The notes beneath the pieces were generated by a model. The model was not told the DNA's origin. It saw only the letters and a program-made list of their open reading frames with translations, and made no database searches. Positions 44,464 through 55,160 of a DNA stretch of 64,000 nt are shown here, in pieces; position 1 is the stretch's first letter, and each line of letters starts with the position of its first letter. A program made the position numbers and the translations under genes. The stretch comes from DASXQK01 sp963724385. Lineage in GTDB: Bacteria; Pseudomonadota; Alphaproteobacteria; Dongiales; Dongiaceae. The stretch covers positions 806,001 to 870,000 of the forward strand of contig CAVRUJ010000001.1 in NCBI GenBank assembly GCA_963724385.1, written 5' to 3'.

Positions 44464-44866
44464 AGGATTAGCTGTTCGAGCTCTATGAGGCGGCCCTTCA
44501 AGGTCCGGCGCGACCCGTCCATCGTTCGCACCTCTGCCGGCAGAGCGCCAAGAGTCCCGGCGGTTAGGAGTGCGGCCACGGTCATTTTCGGCTCAAGTGC
44601 TTCCTCGATGGCCGTTGTTCGATGGGTCGGCGACCTACGGCAATGCAGAGGAGCTCGTCGCACCGGACGACGAAAGGGCTGGGGCGCACCGCGCGGTGCC
44701 GTATCGGCAAAAGCATAGAATGCGCGCACAAGCTTGGCGTACGTCCCATCCCCTGAGTCGCAACGATCGTCCTCATGCCGCTCGCCCCAAATTACCTTGA
44801 GGCGTCGAGAGCCGCTTTCATCATCTCGAGGTTAAGCGTCCAGTCCGGTTCGTCGAGCAGGGGCTC
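44464..44866. other. Gap; one weak open frame only
   Basis: A minus-strand frame ending at 44442 overlaps the start of the secreted-protein gene. Its last 47 codons (from MTVAALLTAGTLG) look moderately protein-like but lack a ribosome site. Nothing else recognised. Confidence 0.3.
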
Positions 44867-46349
44867 TCAAGGCGTATAAACCTGCGCCAGTCGGCCCGTG
44901 AACAGCATCCACAGCGCCAGGACACCAAGCGCCACGAGGGCCAGCGCCACAATCAGCTCGAACTTGCCGAACGGCCACTCCTTGGGTGCATGCTCTTTGC
45001 GCGCCCAGATGAATACCAGGTTGCCCAACGCAAAGAAAGCGGCCCCGGCAAGCATAAACTGCAGCCCGGCGGCGTAGACTAGCCAGAGGCCGTAGATTGT
45101 GCCGAGCACGCTGTAGATCAACGCCGACGTTTTGCCGAATTTCGCGGTCGTTGGGTACTGGCCTGTTGCCAGCAGCCTCCACAGGTACCCGGTAGACCCG
45201 ATATACGCAGGCAAAATCATGACGCCGGTGATCGAGAGCATGACGTTCCATGCGTTGGTCGAGAAGTACACCAGGATCAAGGTCACTTGCATCACCGCGG
45301 TCGACACCCATAGGGAGACCGACGCCGACCCTTTCTCATTGGTCGTCGCAAACACCTTGGGATAGGTGCCATCCTTGGCGCCGGCCCAGGGCAACTCCGC
45401 GAGGAGGATCGTCCATACCAGCCAACACGCCAGGATCGAGATCACCACGCCTGCGTTGATGACGTCCCCGGCCCAATTGCCCAGCAGCGAGGCGAGGATC
45501 GCTGCCGTCGAGGGTGGTGCGAGCGGGGACAGCTGGGCCTGCGTCGTGACGCCGAACGGGAGCACGGAGACGAGCACGTAGATCGCCGTAACCAATACGA
45601 AGCCCAGGATGGTCGCCCGGCTGACCGTCTTCTCGTCCGACTTGTCGGACATCACCACCGCGCCCTCGATGCCGATGTAGACCCAGAGGGTGACCAGCAT
45701 CGTGCTCTTGACCTGATCAAGCAGGCTGCCGAGTTGCGTGTGGGTAGGCGGCTGGGCGGTGACGGTGCCCCAGAAGTCGCTGCTCCACATGCTCGCCTTC
45801 ATGAAAAACGCGACGACGAGCATAAAGAATACGATCGGGACGAGCTTGGCGATCGTCGCGATCACGTTGAGCGCCGCCGCGCCCTTGATGCCGCGCAGCA
45901 CCAGCCAGTTCATGATCCAGAGCAGCACCGAGCCGATCACTATGGCTTGCCAGGTGTTCCCGCCCTTGAAGTACGGCGGGAAGAAGTAGTTGAACGAGTC
46001 CATCACCAGGACGGCGAAGCCGACATTGCCGAAGGCCGACGACAGCCAGTAGCCCCACGCGATCTGGAACCCGGCATACTTGCCGAAGCCGCTGCGGGAG
46101 TACATGTAGATGCCCGAACGTCAGTTCGGGCTTGACGTCGGACAGCACCTGGAGGCTTCGCGCCAGGAAAAAGATGCCGAGGCCGGAAATAAGCCAGGCG
46201 ATCAACACCGCTCCCAGTGATGCCGACTGCGCCATGTTTTGCGGCAGGTTGAACACGCCACCGCCGACCATCGCGCTGATGACGATCAAGGTCATGGCGA
46301 CCAGGCCCAGTTTTACCTTGCCCTTCGAAACCGCTTGCGAGTTGGTCAT
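44867..46349 (-). pseudogene. APC-family basic amino acid/polyamine antiporter, frameshifted
   Basis: The start MTNSQAVSKGKVKLG, with AAGGGA just upstream, leads into MVGGGVFNLPQNMAQSASLG, the signature helix of arginine/ornithine or lysine antiporters. At about 46118 the frame breaks; the remaining 412 residues continue in another frame from MYSRSGFGKYAGFQIAWGYW. Deleting one T in ACGTTCGGGC restores a protein of about 490 residues like the intact copy at 52948-54420. The break lies in a perfect 8-bp inverted repeat. It could be a decayed gene, a sequencing error or programmed slippage. It follows the two decarboxylases. Confidence 0.82.
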
Positions 46350-46395
46350 TGTCATTCCCTTCGGATAGAGTGGGCGTTGTCGATCCTGTCCGCCG

Positions 46396-48693
46396 TCACT
46401 GCTTAACGCACAAGATCCGGTAGTGCCCGTCTTCGACCTCGACGCCGTGGATGTCGTGGCTGAAACCAGGCACTTCGGCATCGAAGGCCTCGAGCGACCT
46501 GAGATAGCCGAGCAGCGGGCCCTTCGCGTCGCCGGCGTTCTCGCCGGGCATCATCAGCGGAATTCCCGGCGGATAAGGCACCACGCCCGTTGCGACCGTG
46601 CGGCCCGCCATGCGGTCCAGCGTCACCGGTTCGATGTCGCCGTTTACGAGCCGCTCGTACGCCCCCACAGGTGATAGATCCGGTGCGGGCAGAATGCCGA
46701 AACCTGCCGACATGAACTCGGTTGTCTTGCATTTCTGTACAGCCGCAAACATTGACTCCGCGAGGTCGGCGAGCCCCAGCTTGCCGTAGCGCTCGGGATG
46801 GGCGTCTACGAGTGCCGGAATAGCCTGGACCAGCGGCCTATTGGTTAGGATGTCGCGATGGAATCCAAGCAGCGCATTGACCAGCGTTCCCCACTTGCCT
46901 CGTGTAACTCCCATCGAGAACAGGAAAAGGCTCGTGAAATCCGTAGTCTTCTCCACGACGATGCCCTGCGCATCGAGGTAGGCGGCCAGCAACGTGGCCG
47001 GGATGCCTTTGGCCCGCAGCTTGCCGTCCCGTCCCATGCCCGGAGTGACGACCGAGACCTTGATCGGGTCCAGCATGCAGTACCCATCCTTGAGGTCGGC
47101 GAAGCCGTGCCAAGCTTCTCCGGGGTGCAACACCCAGGCGTTCGGATCGCGCGCAAGTCTCTCCGGATCAGCCAGGTGGAATGGTGTTTTCTTGGTGGAC
47201 TGCCCGTCGGCGACGGTATCCGGCTGCCAGGCATTGAAGAACCAACCGCCCTTGGCCTGGAATTCTGCGTTGAGCCGGCCCAGCGTCTGGCGGAACGCAA
47301 CGGCCTCGCGGATCGACTCGCTGGTCAGCGCCTTACCGGAGGGGCCATCCATCATCGCCGCGGCGACGTCGTTCGACGCAATGATCGCGTACTGCGGTGA
47401 AGTCGAAGCATGCATCATGAACGCCTCGTTGAAGCGCGCATGGTCGATCGGACTGCGCCCATCCCGTACATGGATGTAGGAGGCCTGCGACAGCGCCGCC
47501 AGCAGCTTGTGCGTCGACTGTGTGGCGAACAGTGTCGGGCGGTCACCGGTCGGCTCGCCAGGGTCGCCATGCATCGCAAAGCGCTTGGCATAGATCGGGT
47601 TGAAGCGCGCGTAGCCGTACCAGGCCTCGTCGAAATGAAGACGGTCCACGGACTTGCCGAGCAGCGCTTCGACCTGCTCGACGTTGTAACAAAGACCGTC
47701 ATAAGTGGAGTTGGTCAGCACCGCGATACGTGGCTTTGGATCGATACCCTTCTTGACGAGCGCATTGGCCGCGATGCTCTTGCGGACAGCGGCTGGATCG
47801 AGCCGCCCACTATGAATCGGGCCGATCAGGCCGAGGTAGTTCCGTGACGGAATAAGATAGGTCGGAATCGCGCCGGAAAGCGTCATCGCGTACTCGACCG
47901 ATTTGTGGCAATTGCGGTCGCACAGCGCGATCTGTTCGCGTGTCACGCAGGCCATCAGGATCACACGGTTCGACGTGGACGAGCCGTTGGTGACGAAGTA
48001 CGTGCGATCCGCCCCGAATATCCGCGCAGCATTCCGCTCCGATTCCCCGATTGGACCGGAGTGGTCGAGCAGGGAACCCAACTCGCCAACCGAGATCGAC
48101 AGATCGGACCGGAACAGTTCCTCGCCGAAGAACTCAAAAAAGGCGCGGCCGGCCGGGTGTTTGAGGAATGCCGTGCCGCCGGCGTGCCCGGGCGTGTGCC
48201 ACGAGTACTCGTAGGTGCCGGCAAACTTGGCCAGCGCCTTGAACATCGGCGGCAACAGGGTTGCCCGATAGCGGTCGATCGCCGCAGCGACGCGGCCGCC
48301 GACGAAGTCGGGGGTATCCTCGAACAGCCAGATGTAGTCGTTGACCTGCCCAAGGACATCGGCAGGTACTTCGGCAAGCGAGCCCCGCGAGGCAAGCAGG
48401 AACACCGGCAGCTGGGCAGAACGGGCACGAACAGCGGCGATGACATTGCGCGCGCTCTCATGGCCCGGCGGGCCGGCCAGCTCCCAGTCGACCATCACCG
48501 CCTGCAGCAACGCGCGGCTGGCGATCTGCGCCTCTGCCTCGCCTTGCGAAAGAGCGTCGATGACTTCGATATTACGGTCGCGCAGGTCCTGTACCAGCGC
48601 GGCGGTCGCGCGGCCGGCGGCGCTCGCGTCATTCATGCCATTGTGGACCACCAGGGCACGGCGGTTGAACAGGATTCCGGGGACGTTATGCAT
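46396..48693 (-). CDS. Orn/Lys/Arg decarboxylase, copy 1
   Basis: 765 residues from MHNVPGILFN, with an upstream in-frame ATG 30 bases earlier. PLP-dependent fold-type I enzyme of the bacterial inducible arginine/lysine/ornithine decarboxylase family: N-terminal response-regulator-like wing domain, large domain with SWHTPGHAGGTAF, HFDEAWYGYARF and the PLP lysine in FATQSTHKLLA (about residue 396), and a C-terminal domain with PPGIPLMMPGE. Decarboxylation consumes an internal proton. Substrate (Arg, Lys or Orn) is not certain. The frameshifted antiporter follows 47 bases downstream. Confidence 0.92.
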   Translation of the reverse strand: MHNVPGILFNRRALVVHNGMNDASAAGRATAALVQDLRDRNIEVIDALSQGEAEAQIASRALLQAVMVDWELAGPPGHESARNVIAAVRARSAQLPVFLLASRGSLAEVPADVLGQVNDYIWLFEDTPDFVGGRVAAAIDRYRATLLPPMFKALAKFAGTYEYSWHTPGHAGGTAFLKHPAGRAFFEFFGEELFRSDLSISVGELGSLLDHSGPIGESERNAARIFGADRTYFVTNGSSTSNRVILMACVTREQIALCDRNCHKSVEYAMTLSGAIPTYLIPSRNYLGLIGPIHSGRLDPAAVRKSIAANALVKKGIDPKPRIAVLTNSTYDGLCYNVEQVEALLGKSVDRLHFDEAWYGYARFNPIYAKRFAMHGDPGEPTGDRPTLFATQSTHKLLAALSQASYIHVRDGRSPIDHARFNEAFMMHASTSPQYAIIASNDVAAAMMDGPSGKALTSESIREAVAFRQTLGRLNAEFQAKGGWFFNAWQPDTVADGQSTKKTPFHLADPERLARDPNAWVLHPGEAWHGFADLKDGYCMLDPIKVSVVTPGMGRDGKLRAKGIPATLLAAYLDAQGIVVEKTTDFTSLFLFSMGVTRGKWGTLVNALLGFHRDILTNRPLVQAIPALVDAHPERYGKLGLADLAESMFAAVQKCKTTEFMSAGFGILPAPDLSPVGAYERLVNGDIEPVTLDRMAGRTVATGVVPYPPGIPLMMPGENAGDAKGPLLGYLRSLEAFDAEVPGFSHDIHGVEVEDGHYRILCVKQ

Positions 48694-48807
48694 GAAGCCG
48701 CCCCGCTGGAGGAATGACGCCACTCGGCTGCCGGTTTGCCGGTAGGCGCGGCCCGGTGGGCGAACCGGGCTGCGATCGGGGAGCGGGCGGGCGTTGGGTT
48801 GCCATAG

Positions 48808-51174
48808 CTACTCCCTCACCACATAGGTATGGAACACGATCTTTCCATCGACATCGTCGGGGTAGACGCCCTGGACCTCATACGCAAAGCCGGGGAAGCG
48901 GTTGAACGCTTCCTCGAAGACCAGAAAGTAGTCGAGCATCGGTTTCGCTCGGTCGTCGTAGCGCTCGCCGGGAACCACGATCCCGATGCCGGGCGGGTAG
49001 ATGAGCGCCAGCACCGCAGCGATCCTACCCTTGCACTGTGGCAACGGCAGGTAATCGACCTGGTTGCCCACGAAGGCTTCAGTGGCCTGCTGTACCGACA
49101 TCGCCTGCTCCGGGAAGTGCTCGCCCCGGAAGCACAGGCGCTGGAGCTCCTTGATGTTGCGGTCGCGATAGAACCGGTGCATCTCGTCGCAGAGCCGCTG
49201 TAGCGTATAGCCTGCGTAGCGCTCGGGATAGCGCGCGAGCGTGCTGGGCAGAACTTCCTCGAGCGCCGCGTCCGCGTCGTAGAGCCCCTTGAATGCGACC
49301 AGGCGAGAGATCAGCGACGCGCTCTTCGACGGTTCGATCGCTGGCGTCATCAGGAACAGGATGCTGTTGAGGTCGCATTTCTCGGGAACGATATTATTTT
49401 CCCGGAGGTACGCGGCCAGCAGCGTGGCGGGTATCCCGAACTTCTGGTACTCGCCGGTCTTGGTATCGATCCCCGGCGTGATCAGCGTCAGCTTGTTGGG
49501 ATCGGTTATCGCCCATCCGGGTGAGGCATTGCGAAATCCGTGCCAGCTTGCGCCGGGCGTGAAAGCCCAGCAGGCCTGCTCGCGCGCCAGCACATCCGTC
49601 GGGATGCTCTCCCATGCCACCTCCTTGATGTCGGGGCTGACTTTCGAGCCCTTGAGAGTCACGACGTCGGGAACGAACGGATCGAAGAACCAGGCCTTGC
49701 GCTCGTCCGACGACGCCTTCGCATATGTAGTCTTGAGCGCGCGCAGCTTCTTGCGGGTCTCGATACCGATTCGGATGGCATCGTCCCACAGCGCCAGTCC
49801 ATTGCGCCCTTTGTGCATGTGCGCGTCGACGTCGAGGCACGCGAACAGGGGATAGAACGGCGACGTCGAGCAATGCAGCATGAACATCTCGTTGAAGCGA
49901 CGGTGCTCGGTCTGCCGCGACTGACCCTCGATGTGGCGGTCGCGGACGTGGATCTGGGAAGCCTGCGAGAACCCGGCGAGCTGCTTGTGTGTCGACTGGG
50001 TCGCGATGATGCCCGGGCTCTTGGCGTCGAGCTTCTCGAGTCCCATGGCGAAATGGCTCTCGAAAAGCGGGTGGAACTTCATGAAGCCGGCCCATGCCTC
50101 GTCGAAGTGGACGTAGTCGCACATGTGGCCGATGCGTTCGATGACCTTGGCGGCGTTGTAGATGGTCCCGTCGTAGCTACATTGCTCGATGATCGCGACG
50201 CGGAATGGCCGGTCACGCTTCCACGCATCCTTATCCGTGACGAGCGGATGCGTACGGATCTGTTCGCGCAGCTTGCCCTCATCCAGGGCGCCGTAGTCGA
50301 TCGGACCGATCAGGCCTTGCGGGTTGCGGTCGGTCTCGACGTAGATCGGAATCGCTCCGGCCAGCAGCAATGCACCGTGGTGGATGGACTTGTGATTGTT
50401 GCGATCGAACAGGACGAGGTCGCCGCGCTTGAGCAGCGCCGCGCTCACGACCTTGTTCGATGTCGATGTGCCGTTCAGGATGAAGTATGTGCGGTCGGCG
50501 CCGAAGACCTTGGCGGCAGCCTTCTGCGCTGCCAGTGCCGGCCCCTCGTGGATCAGCAGGTCGCCGAGTTCCGGTACCGAATTGTCGATATCGTTGCGGA
50601 ATATGGCTTGGCCCAGATGCTCGACAAACAGCCGGCCTGCGGGGCTGCGGCGGTAGAACGCGCCGCCCTGGTGTCCGGGGCAGGTCCACATCTGGTTGCC
50701 CTCGTAATCATAGTCCATCAGCGCACCGAAGAACGGCGGCTTGAGGCTGGCCGCGTAGCGCTCGAGCGCGAAGATTACTTGCTTCGCCGTGAACCCGGGG
50801 GTCTCGTTGTCGAGGTAAACATAACCGGAAACCTCGCCAAGCGGGGCAAGGGACAGCTGTTCGATGCCTTTCAATTCACTGACGAGGTAAATCGGCGTGT
50901 CGAGCCCGCGCTCCTTTCGGATGTAATCGACCAGACCCTGGACCTCGGGCTCGTCCGGTCCGTCGATCGCGAGCAGGAAGCAACCGATCGCCATGTCGCT
51001 TTCGGCCGCGACTTTCGCGCCGGTCAACATGGGGACCACGTCGGTGCGATAGTCATAGCTGGCAATCGCGTCCAGCAGGCGTTGCATCAGGCGCGCTTCG
51101 TTGCCCTGGGGCGCCTTGGCGAAGACCGGGCTATACAGCAGGAAGTGAAAAAGCTTGTGGTAGGGAACTGTCAT
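48808..51174 (-). CDS. Orn/Lys/Arg decarboxylase, copy 2
   Basis: 788 residues. Same architecture as copy 1 but clearly diverged: wing domain, TCPGHQGGAFYRRSPAG, VHFDEAWAGFMKF (Asp358) and PLP lysine 397 in ATQSTHKQLAGFSQ, and the C-terminal YPPGIGIVVPGE. Together with copy 1 it forms a tandem pair between two APC antiporters, the arrangement of amino-acid-dependent acid resistance (uptake of amino acid, decarboxylation, export of amine). The two copies may use different amino acids. Confidence 0.92.
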   Translation of the reverse strand: MTVPYHKLFHFLLYSPVFAKAPQGNEARLMQRLLDAIASYDYRTDVVPMLTGAKVAAESDMAIGCFLLAIDGPDEPEVQGLVDYIRKERGLDTPIYLVSELKGIEQLSLAPLGEVSGYVYLDNETPGFTAKQVIFALERYAASLKPPFFGALMDYDYEGNQMWTCPGHQGGAFYRRSPAGRLFVEHLGQAIFRNDIDNSVPELGDLLIHEGPALAAQKAAAKVFGADRTYFILNGTSTSNKVVSAALLKRGDLVLFDRNNHKSIHHGALLLAGAIPIYVETDRNPQGLIGPIDYGALDEGKLREQIRTHPLVTDKDAWKRDRPFRVAIIEQCSYDGTIYNAAKVIERIGHMCDYVHFDEAWAGFMKFHPLFESHFAMGLEKLDAKSPGIIATQSTHKQLAGFSQASQIHVRDRHIEGQSRQTEHRRFNEMFMLHCSTSPFYPLFACLDVDAHMHKGRNGLALWDDAIRIGIETRKKLRALKTTYAKASSDERKAWFFDPFVPDVVTLKGSKVSPDIKEVAWESIPTDVLAREQACWAFTPGASWHGFRNASPGWAITDPNKLTLITPGIDTKTGEYQKFGIPATLLAAYLRENNIVPEKCDLNSILFLMTPAIEPSKSASLISRLVAFKGLYDADAALEEVLPSTLARYPERYAGYTLQRLCDEMHRFYRDRNIKELQRLCFRGEHFPEQAMSVQQATEAFVGNQVDYLPLPQCKGRIAAVLALIYPPGIGIVVPGERYDDRAKPMLDYFLVFEEAFNRFPGFAYEVQGVYPDDVDGKIVFHTYVVRE

Positions 51175-51701
51175 GTTGGGGGCGTGTTGGCCTTCTCGCA
51201 GATGGCTTGGACCCCAACAGGGACGCCAATGGCGACGCCGCAGCTTCCTGGGGAGGTTCGTCCGTCTGCCTAGATCGTGGGCAACACTTGCTGACGGTCG
51301 ATCTAACTGTCTCCCTTTCGATTGCTACTATGAACATGCAACGCAACCGCAGCTTTGACCTAAGTCAGTTTTTTCCTCAGGCCTTGATTGGTCACCACGG
51401 TCGGGCACTAGCCCGCAAGCTCGCGAGAACTATGGCATTCTGCGAGGCGGCATCCAGATTACGGAACGGTAATTTTGATTCTAGTTGGCTGCCCTTTCCG
51501 AGTAGGGCACCCCCGTGATGCGGCTGAGCATGGTCTTGAACCCAAAGAGCCGCGCGGCGCCATTGCCATCCACGGGAGGTATGAAACAGCGGCTAGGACT
51601 CCCGCTGCCCCAGCCGTTGCCGCCGGGCCAGGCCGCTCGCGACGATTTCAGTCCGCGTCACACTAAGTGTGTCTGGCATCGGGCGCCTCGCGCTGATCCG
51701 A
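51175..51701. other. Gap upstream of decarboxylase copy 2
   Basis: No gene supported. It should hold the decarboxylase promoter, but no clear -35/-10 pair or operator was found. Short frames on both strands are not protein-like. Confidence 0.35.
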
Positions 51702-52640
51702 TTAGGGCTTTGCGGGAGCAGAGCCTGACCATGGACCCGGTGTACCGCCCGGTGCACGTTCTTGTCCCAACGTCGCGGTCAGCGCGGTTACCCCGGCCAG
51801 GCCACCGAGCTGCATCGTTTCCACCGCCGTGCTCGGCACGATAACGATCGTGGCATTATTTTTTTTTAGGCCCTCATACAGCATGTTCATCGCCCGCAAA
51901 TGAAAAGCGGTCGGATTGTTTGCGTAGGTCTTCGCCGCCTCCCCGAATTTCTCCGCGACCTGGCGCTCTGAATCGCCAAGGATGACGCGCGCTTGGCGTT
52001 CACGTTCCGCCTGCGCCTGCATCGACATCGCATCCTCCAAAGCCGAGGGGATCAGCACATCCTTGACCTCCACCGAAATGACATTGATCCCCCAGGGCTC
52101 GGTCCGCACATCGATGATCTTCTGCAGCTCCTCGCTGATCTTTTCCCGGCCTTCCAGCATGTCAGAAAGCATGGTCTTGCCGATGACGTCGCGAAGCGCG
52201 GTCTGCGAGGCCCAATTGATGGCGCTGACGTAGTCGGCAACGTCGAGCGCCGCCTTCTTCGGGTCGACGACCTTCCAGAACAGTACGGCATCGACATCCA
52301 CCGGCACTGTGTCCTTGGTGAGAGTCTTTTCCGCCTTGAACGAATTGGTGATTACGCGGGTGTCGATCCAATAGGCGACGGTCTCGATGATCGGAATGAT
52401 GAAAAACAGGCCTGGACCTTCGAGGGAGCGGAAGCGGCCGAGCCGGAGCACCACGACCCGTTGCCACTGATCTGCAACCTTGATGGAGTATGAGACAATG
52501 TAAGCAATGACCACGGAAGCGACGGCGATCGACACGCTCTCGGTGTAGTTGGGAGGCGCAAAGGTCGAATAGGCGATGGCCAAGCCGATGCAGAGAATGA
52601 CGACAAAGATCAATCCCGGCAGAGCGTTGGACTTTCTCAT
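51702..52640 (-). CDS. SPFH/stomatin-like membrane protein
   Basis: 312 residues from MRKSNALPG with AAGGGGA seven bases upstream. Two hydrophobic segments at the N-terminus (about 8-28 and 38-55), then the SPFH domain: QWQRVVVLRLGRFRSLEGPG, TLTKDTVPVDVDAVLFWKV, RDVIGKTMLSDMLEGREKI, WGINVISVEVKDV and a coiled coil AQAERERQARVILGDSE. Members scaffold membrane microdomains or regulate proteases. It lies between the decarboxylases and the intact antiporter, so it could organise that system in the membrane. Confidence 0.9.
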   Translation of the reverse strand: MRKSNALPGLIFVVILCIGLAIAYSTFAPPNYTESVSIAVASVVIAYIVSYSIKVADQWQRVVVLRLGRFRSLEGPGLFFIIPIIETVAYWIDTRVITNSFKAEKTLTKDTVPVDVDAVLFWKVVDPKKAALDVADYVSAINWASQTALRDVIGKTMLSDMLEGREKISEELQKIIDVRTEPWGINVISVEVKDVLIPSALEDAMSMQAQAERERQARVILGDSERQVAEKFGEAAKTYANNPTAFHLRAMNMLYEGLKKNNATIVIVPSTAVETMQLGGLAGVTALTATLGQERAPGGTPGPWSGSAPAKP

Positions 52641-52947
52641 TTCGATTCCCCTTTCGCGTCGGTGCCCTTTCCAAGGCTTCGCGACCTCTGGGGCATCCGT
52701 ATCGTCCACCGCTCAATATCGAGCGTAAGGATCGCCGCGCATTTCATGTCGCCTCCCGGGCCGAGAGGGGCCCAGCTGGCATTCCTCGGATGACTAACGA
52801 TCAACGTGAATGCTATCACTTAAGCGGGGCATCAGACAGCTGAAAGACCGCTTCACGCGCGCTTAAGTATAGTCTCCGCCTTGAGCAACGTTGCAACCGT
52901 GTCGAATTCGAGAAGGGCCGTCCGAGAGAGCGGTCGGATCCTCGCCA
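52641..52947. other. Gap between SPFH and antiporter genes
   Basis: No gene supported. A GC-poor patch near 52795-52835 could be a promoter for the SPFH gene. No terminator seen. Confidence 0.33.
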
Positions 52948-54420
52948 TCAGGTGATGCTGACGATCCCCTTCGCGAATAGGAAGATGGCAACGATCGCGG
53001 CAATGACGAGCGCGATTGCCGCCGCCAGCTCAATACGCGTGAAGGGGGGCTTGTCGGGTGCGTGCTCTCTGCGAGCATACCAGAAGACCGGAAGGCCGAT
53101 GGCGTAGATGATTGCCGACATAAGCAGAAACTCGGGGCGTGCCGCATAGAGAATCCAGACAGAATAAAGGGTACCGAGAACGCCGGTCCACATTGCCATG
53201 CCACGGGTTTCCGAGGCACTCGTGCGGTATCCAGTCTTGCCGGCATATAGCCAGAGGAAAGCTGTGCTGGCGAGATAGGGCGGCAGGCTGGTAACGCCCG
53301 TGATCGAGATCAGCCATATCCAGGCGTTCTGGGCGAATAGCACGACGAACATAGTGACCTGCATCACGATGCTCGACATCCAGAGCGAGGGAGCGGCAGC
53401 GTGTCGACGGTTCTCAAGCGCTAGGAACTTGGGAAAAACGCCCCCCTTTGCGCCTTCGTAAGGCAGTTCCGCGACCAGGATCGTCCAGGCTAGCCAGCAG
53501 AACAGAACTGAGAAGAGGACGGAAAGGTTAACGAAGATGGCGCCCCAATGGCCAATCAGCGCCTGCAGGACATAAGCTGCCGATGGATTGCCGAGGGCGG
53601 CCAACTCTTTCTGGTGCATGACGCCGAAGGGCAGTGCCGAGAGCAGGAAATAGAGTACCGTACAGACCGCCAAGCCGACGAATGTCGCCATGCCCACTTG
53701 CGCCGGCTCCCTTGCGCGGTCAGACACGACGACCGCGGCCTCGATCCCGAGGAACACCCAAAGGGTGACGAGCATGGTGCTTTTCACCTGGGTCAGGACG
53801 CTTCCCAGATGCTGCTGCTGGCCCCAGAGGTCGAAGGAGAATTGTCCCCTATGGACGAAAAGGGCCATGACCACCAGGACGACGCAGATGGCAATGACGT
53901 TGACGACACTCGAGAGAACGTTCAAACCCACAGCCCGTTTCACGCCGGAGAGCACCGTGAAATGCATGGTCCAGATGAGGACGGAGCCTCCAATGATCGA
54001 GGGCCAGTTCTTGCCGCCGTCAAAGACTGGGAGAAAATAATTGAGCATCTGCATGACCAGCACGGCGAAGGCAACATTGCCGAAGGCCGAACTCAGCCAG
54101 TAACCCCAGGCCATCTCGAAGCCCGCGAGCGGGCCGAACCCCTCTTGTGCGTATCTATAGATACCCGCCTTCAGGTCCGGCCGCTTGTCGGCCAGGATGC
54201 GGAAGGCGTTCGAGAGAAAGAACATTCCGACAAGCGTGATGAACCAGGCGACTATCACGGCGCCCAGCCCCGCCCTGCGGGCCATGTTCTGCGGCAGATT
54301 GAAGGCGCCGCCGCCGATCATCGACCCGACGACGACACCGCTCAACAGGATCAGGCCCAGCTTCCGATCGTCTAGCTTGGCAACGAGACTAGGCTTTGGT
54401 CCATTCGCCAATTTAGTCAT
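52948..54420 (-). CDS. APC-family basic amino acid/polyamine antiporter, intact
   Basis: 490 residues from MTKLANGPK; a longer frame to 54492 adds an unlikely leader. Twelve predicted helices. The first contains MIGGGAFNLPQNMARRAGLG, the gate region of arginine/agmatine- or arginine/ornithine-type exchangers. Later segments IYRYAQEGFGPLAGFEMAWGYW and LWVFLGIEAAVVVSDRA match the family. It probably exchanges the decarboxylase product for substrate. It is closely related to the frameshifted copy at 44867-46349 and may compensate for it. Confidence 0.9.
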   Translation of the reverse strand: MTKLANGPKPSLVAKLDDRKLGLILLSGVVVGSMIGGGAFNLPQNMARRAGLGAVIVAWFITLVGMFFLSNAFRILADKRPDLKAGIYRYAQEGFGPLAGFEMAWGYWLSSAFGNVAFAVLVMQMLNYFLPVFDGGKNWPSIIGGSVLIWTMHFTVLSGVKRAVGLNVLSSVVNVIAICVVLVVMALFVHRGQFSFDLWGQQQHLGSVLTQVKSTMLVTLWVFLGIEAAVVVSDRAREPAQVGMATFVGLAVCTVLYFLLSALPFGVMHQKELAALGNPSAAYVLQALIGHWGAIFVNLSVLFSVLFCWLAWTILVAELPYEGAKGGVFPKFLALENRRHAAAPSLWMSSIVMQVTMFVVLFAQNAWIWLISITGVTSLPPYLASTAFLWLYAGKTGYRTSASETRGMAMWTGVLGTLYSVWILYAARPEFLLMSAIIYAIGLPVFWYARREHAPDKPPFTRIELAAAIALVIAAIVAIFLFAKGIVSIT

Positions 54421-54729
54421 CAGGTCGCTCGGAGATTGACCCTTGAGAACTCCCCAGCATTCTCGCCTCCGAGAGCTTGGCGCCTTCGCCATCAGGCGCC
54501 TTTCGGAATTCGACGGCCCGACCGAGCCCTAAGACCGCGTCAACTTGCCAGGAATAACTCAATGAGCCGTACCACAGCCGACCGGTCTTGAACGAGGAGC
54601 GTCGCGCAGGACCTCGGTGGCGCATCTCGTAGCCGTAGCTTCAAACCACCACGGCTGATCTTTGCCGTGAAAGCTTTCTACTCACGGCATGTGCATTCCG
54701 CCACTGCATGGTATCGCCGTTGCAGAATC
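54421..54729. other. Gap without a supported gene
   Basis: Nothing recognised; probably the promoter region of the antiporter. Confidence 0.33.
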
Positions 54730-55023
54730 CTATGATTTGCGGCGAGTTTCCTTGTCGACCCTCTTGACCCATCGGTCGAAGACTTGCAATAGCGATTCCC
54801 AGTCCGCTCCAAGCGTATGCCCCACTTTATCCCACTTGGTTTCATCGGTCGCGTGGAGCTTTTGTTTAAGTGAGCCGGCCTTGGCACGGAAGTCTTCCAG
54901 CTGTCGCTGATGATGCGGCGAGGAAATCCGTGCCGCTCTGATCCGTTCGTCCATGGCCGACAAGCGGCCCTCGAGCTGTTCGAGACGCTTGCGCAGCTCG
55001 GCGGAAGAGATGTTGGAGCTCAT
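54730..55023 (-). CDS. Coiled-coil protein of unknown function
   Basis: 97 residues from MSSNISSAEL, with GGAGCAGG upstream. A strongly predicted coiled coil (LRKRLEQLEGRLSAMDERIR, then FRAKAGSLKQKLHA) is followed by WDKVGHTLGADWESLLQVFD, an amphipathic segment with Trp at both ends. Cytoplasmic. I do not know the family. It lies just downstream of the ATPase debris on the same strand. Confidence 0.55.
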   Translation of the reverse strand: MSSNISSAELRKRLEQLEGRLSAMDERIRAARISSPHHQRQLEDFRAKAGSLKQKLHATDETKWDKVGHTLGADWESLLQVFDRWVKRVDKETRRKS

Positions 55024-55160
55024 CTGGCCTGCTCCGATCCGATTTTTGTTCGGCAATCTTGGCATATGGATCGCTTGGCTGTCTTGCGCATATGACGCAT
55101 CGGTGGGTGACCGACCGCGGGTCACCCGACCATATTCGCTCAGCCCAGCTGCGGAGATCC

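Noticed and set aside
49540..51273. A 577-codon frame opposite decarboxylase copy 2
   Set aside because: Antisense shadow of a well-supported enzyme.
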